Positions 53,945-63,168 of a DNA stretch of 64,000 nucleotides are shown piece after piece. Location: contig RDYP01000004.1 in NCBI GenBank assembly GCA_004293445.1, forward strand, positions 124,001 to 188,000. The letters run 5' to 3'. The stretch is from Verrucomicrobiota bacterium. GTDB taxonomy: Bacteria; Verrucomicrobiota; Verrucomicrobiia; Verrucomicrobiales; Akkermansiaceae. The notes beneath the pieces are model-generated. The model had not been told where the DNA came from. It saw only the letters and a list, made by a program, of their open reading frames with translations, and searched no databases. Position 1 is the first letter of the stretch. Each line of letters starts with the position of its first letter. A program made the translations under genes and the position numbers.

Positions 53945-54361
53945 ATGAAAAAATTATTTTTGCCTGTGATGTTGCTGGCCACCGCCTGCCTGATTCCCGC
54001 TCCAGCCCGCGCCGATGACTCGCCATTGGCCAAGCAGATGGAGGCCTTGGACGATGCCTACAAGGCCTTCCGCCGGGAGCAGGACCCCGCCAAGGGTGCC
54101 GCGCTGGCACGCGAAGCGCAGGACGCGGTGCTCAAGGCCATCCCGATGGCCCCTTCGATGTTCGACGGCATGCCAGACGGCGAGGCCAAGGCCAAGGGTC
54201 TGGCCAGCTACCGCATGCAGATGGGCCAGCTCTTCGTCTCCTTGTGCGAAGTCGAGGCCGCCTTCGCCGGCAAGGACCTGACAAAGGTCGCGGAACTGGT
54301 GAAGACCCTGAAATCTCAGAAGAAGACCGGCCACGACGACTTCATCCCCGAAGAGGAGTGA
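53945..54361 (+). CDS. Cytochrome b562-like periplasmic four-helix protein
   Basis: A 138-residue exported protein. The signal peptide is MKKLFLPVMLLATACLIPAPARA. The mature helical bundle begins SPLAKQMEALDDAYKAF, with a Met in the position of the b562 axial ligand, and ends KKTGHDDF, with a His where the second ligand is expected. No CxxCH is present, so haem would be non-covalent. A role in electron transfer is plausible but not proven; non-haem members of this fold exist. Confidence 0.65.
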   Translation: MKKLFLPVMLLATACLIPAPARADDSPLAKQMEALDDAYKAFRREQDPAKGAALAREAQDAVLKAIPMAPSMFDGMPDGEAKAKGLASYRMQMGQLFVSLCEVEAAFAGKDLTKVAELVKTLKSQKKTGHDDFIPEEE

Positions 54362-54400
54362 GGCCGGTCGGCCGCGTCATCCAAGCGGACCGAATTTTCC

Positions 54401-54435
54401 AACAACCCCGTTCGCATCGTGCGGCCGGGGTTGTT
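54401..54435. terminator. Bidirectional terminator-like stem-loop
   Basis: Perfect 10-bp arms aacaaccccg and cggggttgtt with a 15-base loop separate two convergent genes. T content is modest on both sides. Confidence 0.55.
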
Positions 54436-54449
54436 TCGTCCCGGCGGCT

Positions 54450-55106
54450 TCAGCCTTCGATGAGGACCTTCGTGCCGAGCTTCACCTTGCTGTAAACGAT
54501 GGGCATCACAGCCCGGGGGCCGCGAATGCAGGCATGGGAAGCGGCCCGGCGCGAACGGGGGATCGGACCGATGTGATGCCCCACGCCGTCCCATGTGAGG
54601 CGGAGCCAGTAGGGCATCGGCGCGCCGACGAAAGTTCCGCCCTCCGGCACTTCTTTCGGCGTTTCGCCCGACACTTGCTTGCCCTCGGCATCGAAGACCT
54701 TGCCGTAGCTGTTAGATGCCTTGTCCACGACCATTTCAAGCACCTGATAGCGCCCCGTCGGCGTGGGGCGCGAAGGCACGCCGCTCGAAACCGGGTAGTC
54801 GAGCACCACCTCGTCGTCCTTCATCAAAAAGGCACGCTGCATCGGGAGCGAAACGACCAGCCGCGAGTTTTCGGGGGTCGTCTCAGGCAGCAGCTGATCG
54901 TTTTTCCAGGCCCTCATCGTTTTCGGATAGTCCAGTTCCGCCTTGAAGTGATCGTAGCTGCCGGGCGGGTAGGGATTGGTCGGATTCCCCTGCGAATCGA
55001 TCGGCTTGCCGTTCGGTCCGAGGACGACGCCCTTGTTGGCACAGCTCGCGAACACGAACGTGAAGGCGGCGGCGAGGATCAGCTGCAGGACTTTGGAGGA
55101 CTTCAT
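54450..55106 (-). CDS. L,D-transpeptidase (YkuD family) lipoprotein
   Basis: A 218-residue protein. ATG 55106 gives a signal peptide ending FASC, so it is likely a lipoprotein. The catalytic domain contains the YkuD fold with RLVVSLPMQRAFLMKDD at its start and the nucleophile region SHACIRGP, where the Cys and following Arg match the S/THGC(I/V)R consensus apart from Ala for Gly. It cross-links peptidoglycan or attaches proteins to it in the periplasm. The longer frame to 55241 is not needed. Confidence 0.85.
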   Translation of the reverse strand: MKSSKVLQLILAAAFTFVFASCANKGVVLGPNGKPIDSQGNPTNPYPPGSYDHFKAELDYPKTMRAWKNDQLLPETTPENSRLVVSLPMQRAFLMKDDEVVLDYPVSSGVPSRPTPTGRYQVLEMVVDKASNSYGKVFDAEGKQVSGETPKEVPEGGTFVGAPMPYWLRLTWDGVGHHIGPIPRSRRAASHACIRGPRAVMPIVYSKVKLGTKVLIEG

Positions 55107-55165
55107 GAGGGCGCGTAGGCGCGGGTCTATAGCCTCCCCCCTCCCATCCGGCAACACCTTAAGCA

Positions 55166-56500
55166 CTAGCGAGGATCGAGGGCATCGGCGCGATGAAGCA
55201 AGGCCGCGGCAGCCTCGGCATGACGGCCCTCGCTCTGCCAAATCCCGGCCAAACGACGCAGCGCGGCGGCGGTCTCCTGCTTTCGTTCCGGAGGAAAGGC
55301 CCGGATCGCGGCACGCAGTCGATCCTCGGCGGCAGCGCTCTGACCCGACTCCAGCAAGGACTCGGCGAATTCCTGCAAAAAGACCGGATCCCTCGTCGGC
55401 CCGTCCTTCGCGGCCAAAGTCTCGGCCTCGCGAAACAGGCGCGACGCCTGCGAGCGGCCCGCCGGATCACGACGATTCGCAATCGCCCGCAACGCCAACA
55501 GCGAGGCATCGGCCGGATGCTGAAAAGCTCCTTTTTCTAACAACAACCGCGCCGCACGGGGATCATCCGCAGCAAGAAACTCCTCGGCCAAAGCGATGAA
55601 TTCCGCCGGCTCTCCGCCCCGCAATTGCAGTCGCTGCGCCGCATGGGGACGAGCCTCGGCGATGCGCTGCTGCTTGCGATACAACTTCGCCAAAGCCTGA
55701 TGGGCGAGGGCCTGGCGGGGATCGATCTCCAACACCGCCCGCAAGGTCCGCTCACCCTCCCCCGCCCGATCCGCGGCGAGCTGCAAGAGCCCCAGTCGAA
55801 TCCGCAGGGCCAGCGACGAGGGAAGGGCGGCCGCATGATCGGACAAAATTTCGACCGCCGTCGGCAGATCGCCGATCCCCCGAAACCAATCGCTCGCCGT
55901 GCGGGCCAGCGCAGCATCGGCTGGAACACGGCGACACGCATCCCGCAGCAAACCCGCGATGCGACCGCGCGCAGCAAGGTCGTCCGCCGCAAACAAAGTC
56001 CGAGCCATCGCCAAGGCATCCAGCACGCCATCGGGGCGGGAAGCCACACGCTCGAACACTTCCATCGATCGATCCCTCCGACCGAGGCTTTCGTGTATTC
56101 GGAACAGCCGACGCTGAACCTGCAGCTCATCGGCAAAGGACGGCTCAGCCCGCTCCAAAACCTCCAGCGCGAGACGGGACGCAAAGTCATCGTCCGGCGA
56201 AGCCTCGCGGAGGAAATCGACATAGGCCAGCCGGGCATCCAGCCGTCCCGGATGCGCTGCGGCAAACTCCCGATGAAGCATCGACGCACCCGCCAGATCG
56301 CCTGCTGCCCGACGTTGCTCAGCGACGCGCAGCATCAGGGGAAAGGCCGCCGGGTCCGCGGCGCGAGCCTTTTCGGAAAGCTCCCGCGCCGCGGCATCCT
56401 CACCCCGCAATCCGGCGAGCACGGCCCGCGCGAAGTCCACCCGAGTCGAGGCTGCCAGCGGCAGCGACCCGACGAGCCAACTGAGGGCGGCGACTTTCAT
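55166..56500 (-). CDS. Secreted TPR protein
   Basis: A 444-residue exported protein of about ten TPR-like repeats. The signal peptide is MKVAALSWLVGSLPLAAS. Repeats include LRIRLGLLQLAADRAGEGERTL, ALAHQALAKLYRKQQRIAEA and ARLLLEKGAFQHPADASLLALRAIA. It starts 9 bp after the M42 gene stop, so it is co-transcribed with it. It is presumably periplasmic; partners are unknown. Confidence 0.75.
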   Translation of the reverse strand: MKVAALSWLVGSLPLAASTRVDFARAVLAGLRGEDAAARELSEKARAADPAAFPLMLRVAEQRRAAGDLAGASMLHREFAAAHPGRLDARLAYVDFLREASPDDDFASRLALEVLERAEPSFADELQVQRRLFRIHESLGRRDRSMEVFERVASRPDGVLDALAMARTLFAADDLAARGRIAGLLRDACRRVPADAALARTASDWFRGIGDLPTAVEILSDHAAALPSSLALRIRLGLLQLAADRAGEGERTLRAVLEIDPRQALAHQALAKLYRKQQRIAEARPHAAQRLQLRGGEPAEFIALAEEFLAADDPRAARLLLEKGAFQHPADASLLALRAIANRRDPAGRSQASRLFREAETLAAKDGPTRDPVFLQEFAESLLESGQSAAAEDRLRAAIRAFPPERKQETAAALRRLAGIWQSEGRHAEAAAALLHRADALDPR

Positions 56501-56509
56501 GCACGGCTT

Positions 56510-57565
56510 TCAGAAACTCCAGTCGTGCGCATCGAGTTCGCAGACGCAGGCCACGAGCAGGTCGATCGATGCCTTGAGATCGGCTTTGTGGACGGTCTCG
56601 ATCGTCTGATGGATGTGCCGCGTCGGGACCGACACCGCGCCGGCGATCGATCCCCCGGGCACCATCCGCTGCAAGCTCGCGGTGTCGGTGCCACCCGCGG
56701 AGAGAATCTCGGGCTGCCACTTGATCTTGTGCTTGCCCGCCGTCTTTTTCATGAAGGCGACCATCCGGTAATCGCAGATCACCGAACTATCCATGATCTT
56801 GATCGCCGCGCCCTCGCCGAGCGAAGTGCAGCGTTCCTGCGGCGTCGAGCCAGGCACGTCGTAGGCGATCGTCGTGTCGAGCCCGAAGCCGAAATCCGGC
56901 TTGATATCGAAGGCGGACACGTTCGCGCCACGCAGGCCGACCTCCTCCTGCACAGTGAAGACCGCGTAAAAATCATAGGCCGGCTTCTTGCGGGACTTTT
57001 TCATCGCGCGCAGGGCCTCCAACAGCAGGAAAACGCAGACCCGGTTGTCGAGCGACTTCACATTAACGCAATCGCCCAGCTCCAACAGCGGGCTCCAGCG
57101 GGTGACCGGATCGCCAACCTCCACCAGTTTCACAACCTCCTTCTTCGGCAGTCCGGTATCGATGAAGTAATCGGTGATCTTGGCCGGCCTGTTCCGCTCT
57201 TCGGGCTGCATGATGTGAGTCGGCTTCGAGCCCATCACGCCGAGCAGGTCCTTCTTGCCGTGAATGATCACGCGCTGGGAAGTGAGGGTTTTGGGATCGA
57301 AGCCACCGAGCGGGTTGAAACGGACGAAACCCTTGTCGTCGACGTGGATGACGATGAAGCCGATCTCGTCCATGTGGGCGGCGGCCATGGATCGCTTGGC
57401 GGACGACTTGCCTTTTTTCAGGGCGACCACATTGCCCATGTTGTCGACCCGCACTTCATCGGCCAGACCTTCCAGCTGCTGGAGCACCAGCTCACGGATG
57501 CGTTTTTCAAATCCCGGCGCGCCGGGAACTTCACAGACACGGGAGAGCAGCGCGACGTCGATCAT
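56510..57565 (-). CDS. M42-family zinc aminopeptidase
   Basis: About 351 residues. Metal ligands and catalytic residues are present: AAHMDEIGF (His), SLDNRVC (Asp bridging), EEVGLRGA (catalytic Glu pair), GLDTT (Asp) and SVPTRHIHQTIE (final His). These identify a glutamyl/deblocking aminopeptidase of the M42 (PepA-type) dodecameric family. ATG 57565 is preferred over 57574. It is followed by the TPR gene. Confidence 0.93.
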   Translation of the reverse strand: MIDVALLSRVCEVPGAPGFEKRIRELVLQQLEGLADEVRVDNMGNVVALKKGKSSAKRSMAAAHMDEIGFIVIHVDDKGFVRFNPLGGFDPKTLTSQRVIIHGKKDLLGVMGSKPTHIMQPEERNRPAKITDYFIDTGLPKKEVVKLVEVGDPVTRWSPLLELGDCVNVKSLDNRVCVFLLLEALRAMKKSRKKPAYDFYAVFTVQEEVGLRGANVSAFDIKPDFGFGLDTTIAYDVPGSTPQERCTSLGEGAAIKIMDSSVICDYRMVAFMKKTAGKHKIKWQPEILSAGGTDTASLQRMVPGGSIAGAVSVPTRHIHQTIETVHKADLKASIDLLVACVCELDAHDWSF

Positions 57566-57622
57566 GCGACACAAGTTAGACCCAGCCCATGCGACGAGGA
57601 AACCCGAAAAACCCGCAGGTCA

Positions 57623-57648
57623 CCGGATTTTCCCTTGCCAAAATCCGG
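57623..57648. promoter_or_regulatory. 9-bp inverted repeat overlapping the presumed tRNA-Tyr promoter
   Basis: Perfect arms ccggatttt and aaaatccgg flank cccttgcc, in the gap between the divergent M42 gene and tRNA-Tyr. A ttgcca -35-like hexamer (57635-57640) lies inside it, with cattct about 18 bp downstream. Confidence 0.35.
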
Positions 57649-57683
57649 GGTGCCCGATCATTCTCCGCCCCGCTGCAAAGCAA

Positions 57684-57769
57684 GGGTAGGTTCCGGAGCG
57701 GTCAAACGGGGCAGACTGTAAATCTGCTGGCTCACGCCTTCAAAGGTTCGAATCCTTTCCTGCCCACCA
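57684..57769 (+). tRNA. tRNA-Tyr (anticodon GTA)
   Basis: An 86-nt tRNA with the long variable arm expected of Tyr. Acceptor stem gggtagg pairs with cctgccc, the anticodon stem gcaga/tctgc frames ctGTAaa, and the T arm reads ttcgaat. Discriminator A and CCA are encoded (57767-57769). Confidence 0.96.
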
Positions 57770-57991
57770 TCTTCCCGCCGGGATTCGTCCATCCCCGCCC
57801 GCCCACCATGACGAAGCGCTTCTCACAGCGCCTCGTTGTTAGATCCTTGGCCAGACCTCCTCGTTCGCGAAGCGACTTTGCCGCCGAGCTTCCGGCCCCC
57901 TTTCCTCCCCGTCCGGAGATGCGCTGGACAGCCCGCTTTTCGAATGATGAAAGCCTTCCGGCAAAACTCCGTATCCATTCAACCCAATACC

Positions 57992-59818
57992 ATGAAGGCG
58001 CATTTTCATTCCATGCTCGCCGCGGCGACACTCGCCCTACCCGCAGGAGCCGGCAGCTTGCTGATCGAGGCCGAGCAGTTCGCCGAAAAGGGCGGCTGGC
58101 AGATTGACACACAGTTCATTGAGACGATGGGCTCGCCCTACCTGATCGCCCACGGCATGGGGAATCCAGTGGGGGATGCGGCGACGGAAATCGAGATCGC
58201 GGAAGCGGGCGATTACCAAGTCTGGGTGCGCACCATCGACTGGTCCGAATCGCTCGGCCGACCGGGCGGGGCGGGACGCTTCGCCTTGAGCATCGACGGC
58301 AAAAAGATCGGTAGCGAACTGGGCCAAGGAGTGGGCACATGGCACTGGGAACAGGCCGGCAGCGTCGCGCTGGAGGTCGGAAAAGCCAAACTCGCGCTGC
58401 AAGACCTCTCCGGCTTCAACGGCAGGGTCGATGCCATCTTGCTCACTCGTGGGGCGAAGACAAAGCCGCCCGAAAAGTGCCAACTCGAAGACCGTGTCGC
58501 CTGGAAAATCCCTGGCGCGCCGAGCCCGATCGAAAACGCGGGGAATTTCGATCTCGTGGTCGTCGGTGGTGGCTACGGCGGACTTGGTGCGGCCATCTCC
58601 GCGGCGCGGATGGGCTGCAAGGTGGCTCTGGTCCAAAACCGCGAGGTGCTCGGCGGCAACGGATCGTCGGAGATCCGCGTGTGGGCCAAGGGCAACCTGC
58701 CACCCAGCGAATTCCTGATGGCCGACATCATCCGCGAGATCGAAGACAAAGCGAAGGCCTCACCCGCCGCAGCCGAACAGTTCGTCGATGACAAAAAAGA
58801 GCGCGTGGTGCGGGCGGAGAAAAACATCACCCTCTTCCTCGGCCACCACGCCTATGGCCTCGAAATGCGCGGCAAAGAGATCGGCGCCGCCAAGCTGCTG
58901 GAAGTAAAGACCGGCAAGCTCAAGCGAGTGACGGGCCGGCTTTTCGCGGACTGCACCGGCCACGGCTTTATCGGCCAGTGGGCGAACGCCGACCGCACGA
59001 TGACCGAGAAGGGTCGGATGGGAATGAGCAACATGTGGATGTGGAAAAACGACGCCGCAGCGCAGGCCTTCCGCGAAGAGCCATGGATGCTCACGCTCAA
59101 CGAAAAGGCCTTTCCTTACCCACAGCGCGGCCACGCCGAATGGTTCTGGGAAGGCGGCTTCGATTTCCACCCGGTCGCAGATCTGGAGCAGACTCGCGAC
59201 TGGAACCTGCTGGCTTCTTACAGCGCTTGGAATGCAATCAAGAACCACGGTGCTTACGCCGCACGCGATCCCGGGAAGCACGCCAAGGCCCGTCTCGACT
59301 GGATGGCCTACGTCGGCGGCACGCGCGAAACCCAGCAACTGCTCGGCGATGTGGTGCTGACCGACGACGACATCGAATCGAAAAAGTCCTTCCCCGACGG
59401 CTGCGTGCTGACCACCTGGTCGATCGACCTCCACGTCCCGCACCCGGCTTACACAAAGGCCAACCCCGAGCGGCCCTTCATTTCCAAGGCGATCTTCCGC
59501 GATGCCGTCGACTCCCGCAACGGCTACCCCATCCCCTACCGCTGCTTTTACTCGCGCAACGTGCCGAACCTCTTCATGGCCGGGCGCAATATCAGCGTCA
59601 CCCGCGAGGCACTGGGCACCATCCGCGTGATGAAAACGATCGGCATGATGGGCGTCGCGGTCGGTCGAGCAGCGGCCATTTGCAAGGCCCATGACTGCAC
59701 CCCGCGCGAGGTTTACACGAAGCACCTCGACGAAGTGAAAACCCTCTGGCGGATGCCCGGAGCACAGCGCTTCGAAAGCATCGAAGCCCTGCAAGAAACG
59801 CTCGAAGCCGGGCGCTAA
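57992..59818 (+). CDS. Secreted FAD-dependent oxidoreductase
   Basis: A 608-residue exported protein: signal peptide (MKAHFHSMLAAATLALPAGA), an N-terminal beta-sandwich of carbohydrate-binding type (about 20-160, IEAEQFAEKGGW, with ALQDLSGFNGRVDAILL at its end), then the FAD domain starting DLVVVGGGYGGLGAAISAARMG (Gly-rich loop, about 188). A conserved RxW-type acidic pair and the C-terminal FMAGRNISVTREALGTIRVM (in part) anchor the isoalloxazine. This architecture occurs widely in Planctomycetota/Verrucomicrobiota. The substrate is unknown. Confidence 0.85.
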   Translation: MKAHFHSMLAAATLALPAGAGSLLIEAEQFAEKGGWQIDTQFIETMGSPYLIAHGMGNPVGDAATEIEIAEAGDYQVWVRTIDWSESLGRPGGAGRFALSIDGKKIGSELGQGVGTWHWEQAGSVALEVGKAKLALQDLSGFNGRVDAILLTRGAKTKPPEKCQLEDRVAWKIPGAPSPIENAGNFDLVVVGGGYGGLGAAISAARMGCKVALVQNREVLGGNGSSEIRVWAKGNLPPSEFLMADIIREIEDKAKASPAAAEQFVDDKKERVVRAEKNITLFLGHHAYGLEMRGKEIGAAKLLEVKTGKLKRVTGRLFADCTGHGFIGQWANADRTMTEKGRMGMSNMWMWKNDAAAQAFREEPWMLTLNEKAFPYPQRGHAEWFWEGGFDFHPVADLEQTRDWNLLASYSAWNAIKNHGAYAARDPGKHAKARLDWMAYVGGTRETQQLLGDVVLTDDDIESKKSFPDGCVLTTWSIDLHVPHPAYTKANPERPFISKAIFRDAVDSRNGYPIPYRCFYSRNVPNLFMAGRNISVTREALGTIRVMKTIGMMGVAVGRAAAICKAHDCTPREVYTKHLDEVKTLWRMPGAQRFESIEALQETLEAGR

Positions 59819-59843
59819 TTGGTCCGGGCGGCTTCGAGAAAAC

Positions 59844-62800
59844 TTAAGCCGCTTCGTTCCCACCCATTCGCCGAAGTTCCTCGTAAAGCCGACCTGGGCC
59901 GAGGAGCAACTCCAACAAACCGCCGCGCACCTTTTCGGAATTCAGTGCCTGAGTGCTCATCTTACCATGGGCTTCGAAGGCACCGATGATTGCGTCCATC
60001 AACGCGTTCGGAAGGTCGGGTGAGTTCGCGAATTGTTGCTCGCTGTTGTTCGCCGCTTGCTTGCGTAAAAGATCGGACTCCAGCAGCTTCGACTTCACGT
60101 GGTTCACATAGACGAGCTTATCGTCGTCGCTCAGCTCGCCTTCGAAGAGGTCGTTCACCTTGGCGATGATCTCGGACAGCAGCGCTTTTTCGGGATCCCG
60201 CAGGATGCCGGTTCCGGTCTCGGACACGGGCTTGAGCTTCGGGGATTCACCGGGCGTGAGGTCCAGCTTCTGCATCCCTTGGTTCTTCAGCTTGTGGTGG
60301 GTCAACACCACCTTGGAGAGATCCACGCCTTCCCGCTCGCGGCCGAATTCCAGCAGCGGCAGCAGCCGGCGGTAGAAGATCGCACGTTTCTCGATCTCGG
60401 TGTTCCCGTAGTCGAAGATCTGGGACAGGAAGCCGTGCAGTTTCAGGTAGGCCCCGGCGTCGTGCTTGAACTTCTCCAGTGACTCCCGGATGTCGCGAGC
60501 CTTCTTCTCGGCCGCGGCATCCTCCTTCTCGATTGCCATCTTGATCTCCTCCTGCGCCGCTTTGAAGCGTTTCAACAAGCGGTCCGCCACCGGCCAGATC
60601 GCCGCGGTGAGCTTCGATTGGGTCTGCGGCAGATCGAATTCCGCCTTCACCACCCGCTCCACCTCGTAGTCGTCGTAGAAGCCCGTAACGTCCAACTTCG
60701 CCCGCAGGTCGAGCAGTTGGTCCGGATCGGTCGCCGATTCCAGCGTGGCTGTGGTGTGGTAGGTCTTGAAAGCCTTGAGGATGTCCTGCGGGTCGTTGAT
60801 GAAATCGAGGACGTAGGTTGTGTCCTTACCCGGATGCGCACGGTTCAGGCGTGACAAGGTCTGCACTGCCTGGATGCCAGCAAGCCGCTTGTCCACGTAC
60901 ATCCCGCAGAGCAAAGGTTGATCGAATCCGGTCTGGAACTTGTTCGCCACCAGCAACAGGTGAAAGGACTCGTCCTCAAAGGCCTTGCGGATCTCCCGGC
61001 CCTTCAACCCCGGATTCAACGACTGGCTGGTCTCGGTGAAGGGTTCGCTGCCGGAGTCCGGATCGTTCACCTCGCCGGAAAAGGCGACCAGAGTCCCGAA
61101 TCCATAATCGGGATGCTTCGACAGATACTTTTCCACGGCAAGTTGCCAGCGGACGGCTTCCAGACGACTGGACAGGACCACCATCGCCTTCGCCTTGCCA
61201 TTCAGTAAGGGGGCCACGTGATGGCGGAAGTGCTCCACCACGACCTCCACCTTCTGGGCAATGTTGTAAGGATGAAGGCTCACCCAGCGAGAAAGCCGTT
61301 TCATCGCCTCGTTTTTCACCACCGAGCTTTCCTTCCAGTCCTTCCCGTCGTGGGCCAAGCGGTAGGCCAGTTTGTAGGAGGTGTAGTTCCGCAGCACGTC
61401 GAGGATGTAGCCCTCCTCGATCGCCTGCCGCATCGAGTAGACGTGGAATGGCTCCGGCAGGTTGTCGGGGCCCGCCGGCGCCTCGGGCCGGGGACGCCGC
61501 CCGAAAAGTTCGAGCGTCTTCGGCTTCGGCGTCGCGGTGAAGGCGATGGAGGTGATGCCTTTCGGATTTGCCTTTGCCGCCATCTGCGCGGCCAGGATGT
61601 CTTCGGTCGAAATCTCGCCGCCGTCCTCCAAGTCACTCAACTCTTCGGCAGAAAGCACTAGCTTCAGGCTGGAGGCGGCATTGCCGGCCTGCGAGCTGTG
61701 CGCCTCGTCGGCGATCACCGCGAAGGTCTTGCCCTCGGTGGCGGCCAGCTTCTTCACCTCCTCGAAGGCGTGCGGGAAGGTCTGGATGGTGCAGACCACG
61801 ATCTTCTTCCCCTCGGCCAGCGCCTGGGCCAGTTCGCCGCTCTTGCTGCCGGACTTGCCGCTGATCATCGCCACCACACCCAACGTCCGCTGGAAGCCGA
61901 AAATCGCGTCGCGTAACTGCCCGTCCAGCACGTTGCGGTCGCTCACCACGATGATCGAGTCGAAGACCTTCCTGTTCTCCGCGTCGTGCAGGTCGGCGAG
62001 GAAATGGGCCGTCCACGCGATGGAGTTCGTCTTTCCGGAACCGGCGGAATTCTGGATCAGGTAGCGCCCGCCCGGCCCCTCCTCAGCTACCGCGGCGACC
62101 AGCTTGCGGGTCACGTCGAGTTGGTGGTAGCGCGGGAAGAGCACCCGGGTGAGCTGCTTCTTGTCGTCGCGCTCCGCCACCAGATAGCGGCCGATGATTT
62201 CCAGCCAGCTCTCCCGCTGCCACACCTGTTCCCACAGGTAGGCCGTCGGGTGACCGTTCGGGTTCGGCGGATTGCCGGCCCCGCCGTTGTCGCCGAGGTT
62301 GAAGGGCAGGAAGACGGTGGACGCCCCGCGCAGCCGCGTGCTCATCCACGCCTCGGCGTTGCTCACCGCGAAATGCACCAGCGCGCCGCGGGGGAATTCC
62401 AGCAGGGGCTCCGCCGCGGCCTGGCCCTTCGGCTTCGGATCGCGGTCGAAGCGGTACTGGTCCACCGCGTCCTGCACGGACTGCGTGAAATCGGTCTTCA
62501 GCTCCGCCGTGGCCACCGGGATGCCGTTGAGGAAGAGCACCAGGTCGATCGCGTTGCCGTTGTGCTTCGAGTAGCGGACCTGCCGCACCACCCGCAGCCG
62601 GTTGGCGGCGTAGCGGTCTTGGAGTTCCGCGTTCATCGCCAGCGCCGGTCTGAATTGCGCCATCGCCAGCTTCTTCTTCAGACCCGTCAGGTCGATCCCG
62701 CCGCGCAGCACCTCCAGCGTGCCGGCGACATCCAGTTGCTTCCTCAGCCGGTCGAGGAGGACCGTCTCGGCGGCGGTCCCGTGGCTCTTCAGCAGCGATT

Positions 62801-62966
62801 CCCACGCCTGCGGCTGGCTCGCCTGCACCCACGCCACCACGTCCGCTGGGAACAGAGCACGCGCCACGTCGTAGGCCTTGGCATCCTCCGACGCATAGTG
62901 CCAGCCGTTCGCCGCCAAGTGGCCGCAGATGTCGTTCTCGAACTCGATCTCGTGGTGGAGGGGCAT
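59844..62966 (-). CDS. hsdR: Type I restriction endonuclease subunit R
   Basis: A 1040-residue ATP-dependent nuclease-translocase. The PD-(D/E)xK nuclease has D141 and E155-x-K157 (AIDLVLFLNGIPVATAELKT region). Walker A is NSAGSGKTNS (about 310), the DEAH box is DEAHSSQ (about 423), and later motif FTATPKPKTLELFGRR follows. The C-terminal helicase/coupling domain is present and the end is intact. Its normal partners hsdM and hsdS are absent within the window; upstream is a divergent toxin-antitoxin operon. It may be an orphan, or the rest of the locus may lie beyond 64000. Confidence 0.95.
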   Translation of the reverse strand: MPLHHEIEFENDICGHLAANGWHYASEDAKAYDVARALFPADVVAWVQASQPQAWESLLKSHGTAAETVLLDRLRKQLDVAGTLEVLRGGIDLTGLKKKLAMAQFRPALAMNAELQDRYAANRLRVVRQVRYSKHNGNAIDLVLFLNGIPVATAELKTDFTQSVQDAVDQYRFDRDPKPKGQAAAEPLLEFPRGALVHFAVSNAEAWMSTRLRGASTVFLPFNLGDNGGAGNPPNPNGHPTAYLWEQVWQRESWLEIIGRYLVAERDDKKQLTRVLFPRYHQLDVTRKLVAAVAEEGPGGRYLIQNSAGSGKTNSIAWTAHFLADLHDAENRKVFDSIIVVSDRNVLDGQLRDAIFGFQRTLGVVAMISGKSGSKSGELAQALAEGKKIVVCTIQTFPHAFEEVKKLAATEGKTFAVIADEAHSSQAGNAASSLKLVLSAEELSDLEDGGEISTEDILAAQMAAKANPKGITSIAFTATPKPKTLELFGRRPRPEAPAGPDNLPEPFHVYSMRQAIEEGYILDVLRNYTSYKLAYRLAHDGKDWKESSVVKNEAMKRLSRWVSLHPYNIAQKVEVVVEHFRHHVAPLLNGKAKAMVVLSSRLEAVRWQLAVEKYLSKHPDYGFGTLVAFSGEVNDPDSGSEPFTETSQSLNPGLKGREIRKAFEDESFHLLLVANKFQTGFDQPLLCGMYVDKRLAGIQAVQTLSRLNRAHPGKDTTYVLDFINDPQDILKAFKTYHTTATLESATDPDQLLDLRAKLDVTGFYDDYEVERVVKAEFDLPQTQSKLTAAIWPVADRLLKRFKAAQEEIKMAIEKEDAAAEKKARDIRESLEKFKHDAGAYLKLHGFLSQIFDYGNTEIEKRAIFYRRLLPLLEFGREREGVDLSKVVLTHHKLKNQGMQKLDLTPGESPKLKPVSETGTGILRDPEKALLSEIIAKVNDLFEGELSDDDKLVYVNHVKSKLLESDLLRKQAANNSEQQFANSPDLPNALMDAIIGAFEAHGKMSTQALNSEKVRGGLLELLLGPGRLYEELRRMGGNEAA

Positions 62967-63111
62967 GTGTGGATGAGGCGGAAGTTACGCCAATCGGTTT
63001 CGGGACTGCACGCGAATATCCGAGGATTCGAGCTGTCGGAAGCCGCATGATCGGAAAACGGGCCATCCCAGCTCGGCCATTGTCGCGTGAATCGCCATTC
63101 TGAAAAAAATA

Positions 63112-63130
63112 GTTTACCTATTAGGTAAAC
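63112..63130. promoter_or_regulatory. Palindromic operator of the higBA-type operon
   Basis: Perfect 8-bp arms gtttacct and aggtaaac with spacer att, 38 bp before the toxin ATG and in the hsdR intergenic gap. The spacing is ideal for a dimeric HTH antitoxin and it may also affect hsdR. Confidence 0.7.
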
Positions 63131-63168
63131 GATGCGAACCATCTCCCTGTCGCCCGTTCTCCCGCCCC

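Noticed and set aside
59828-59852. Stem gcggctt/aagccgc between the oxidoreductase and hsdR ends
   Set aside because: It overlaps the hsdR stop and lacks a T tract, so termination is not supported.
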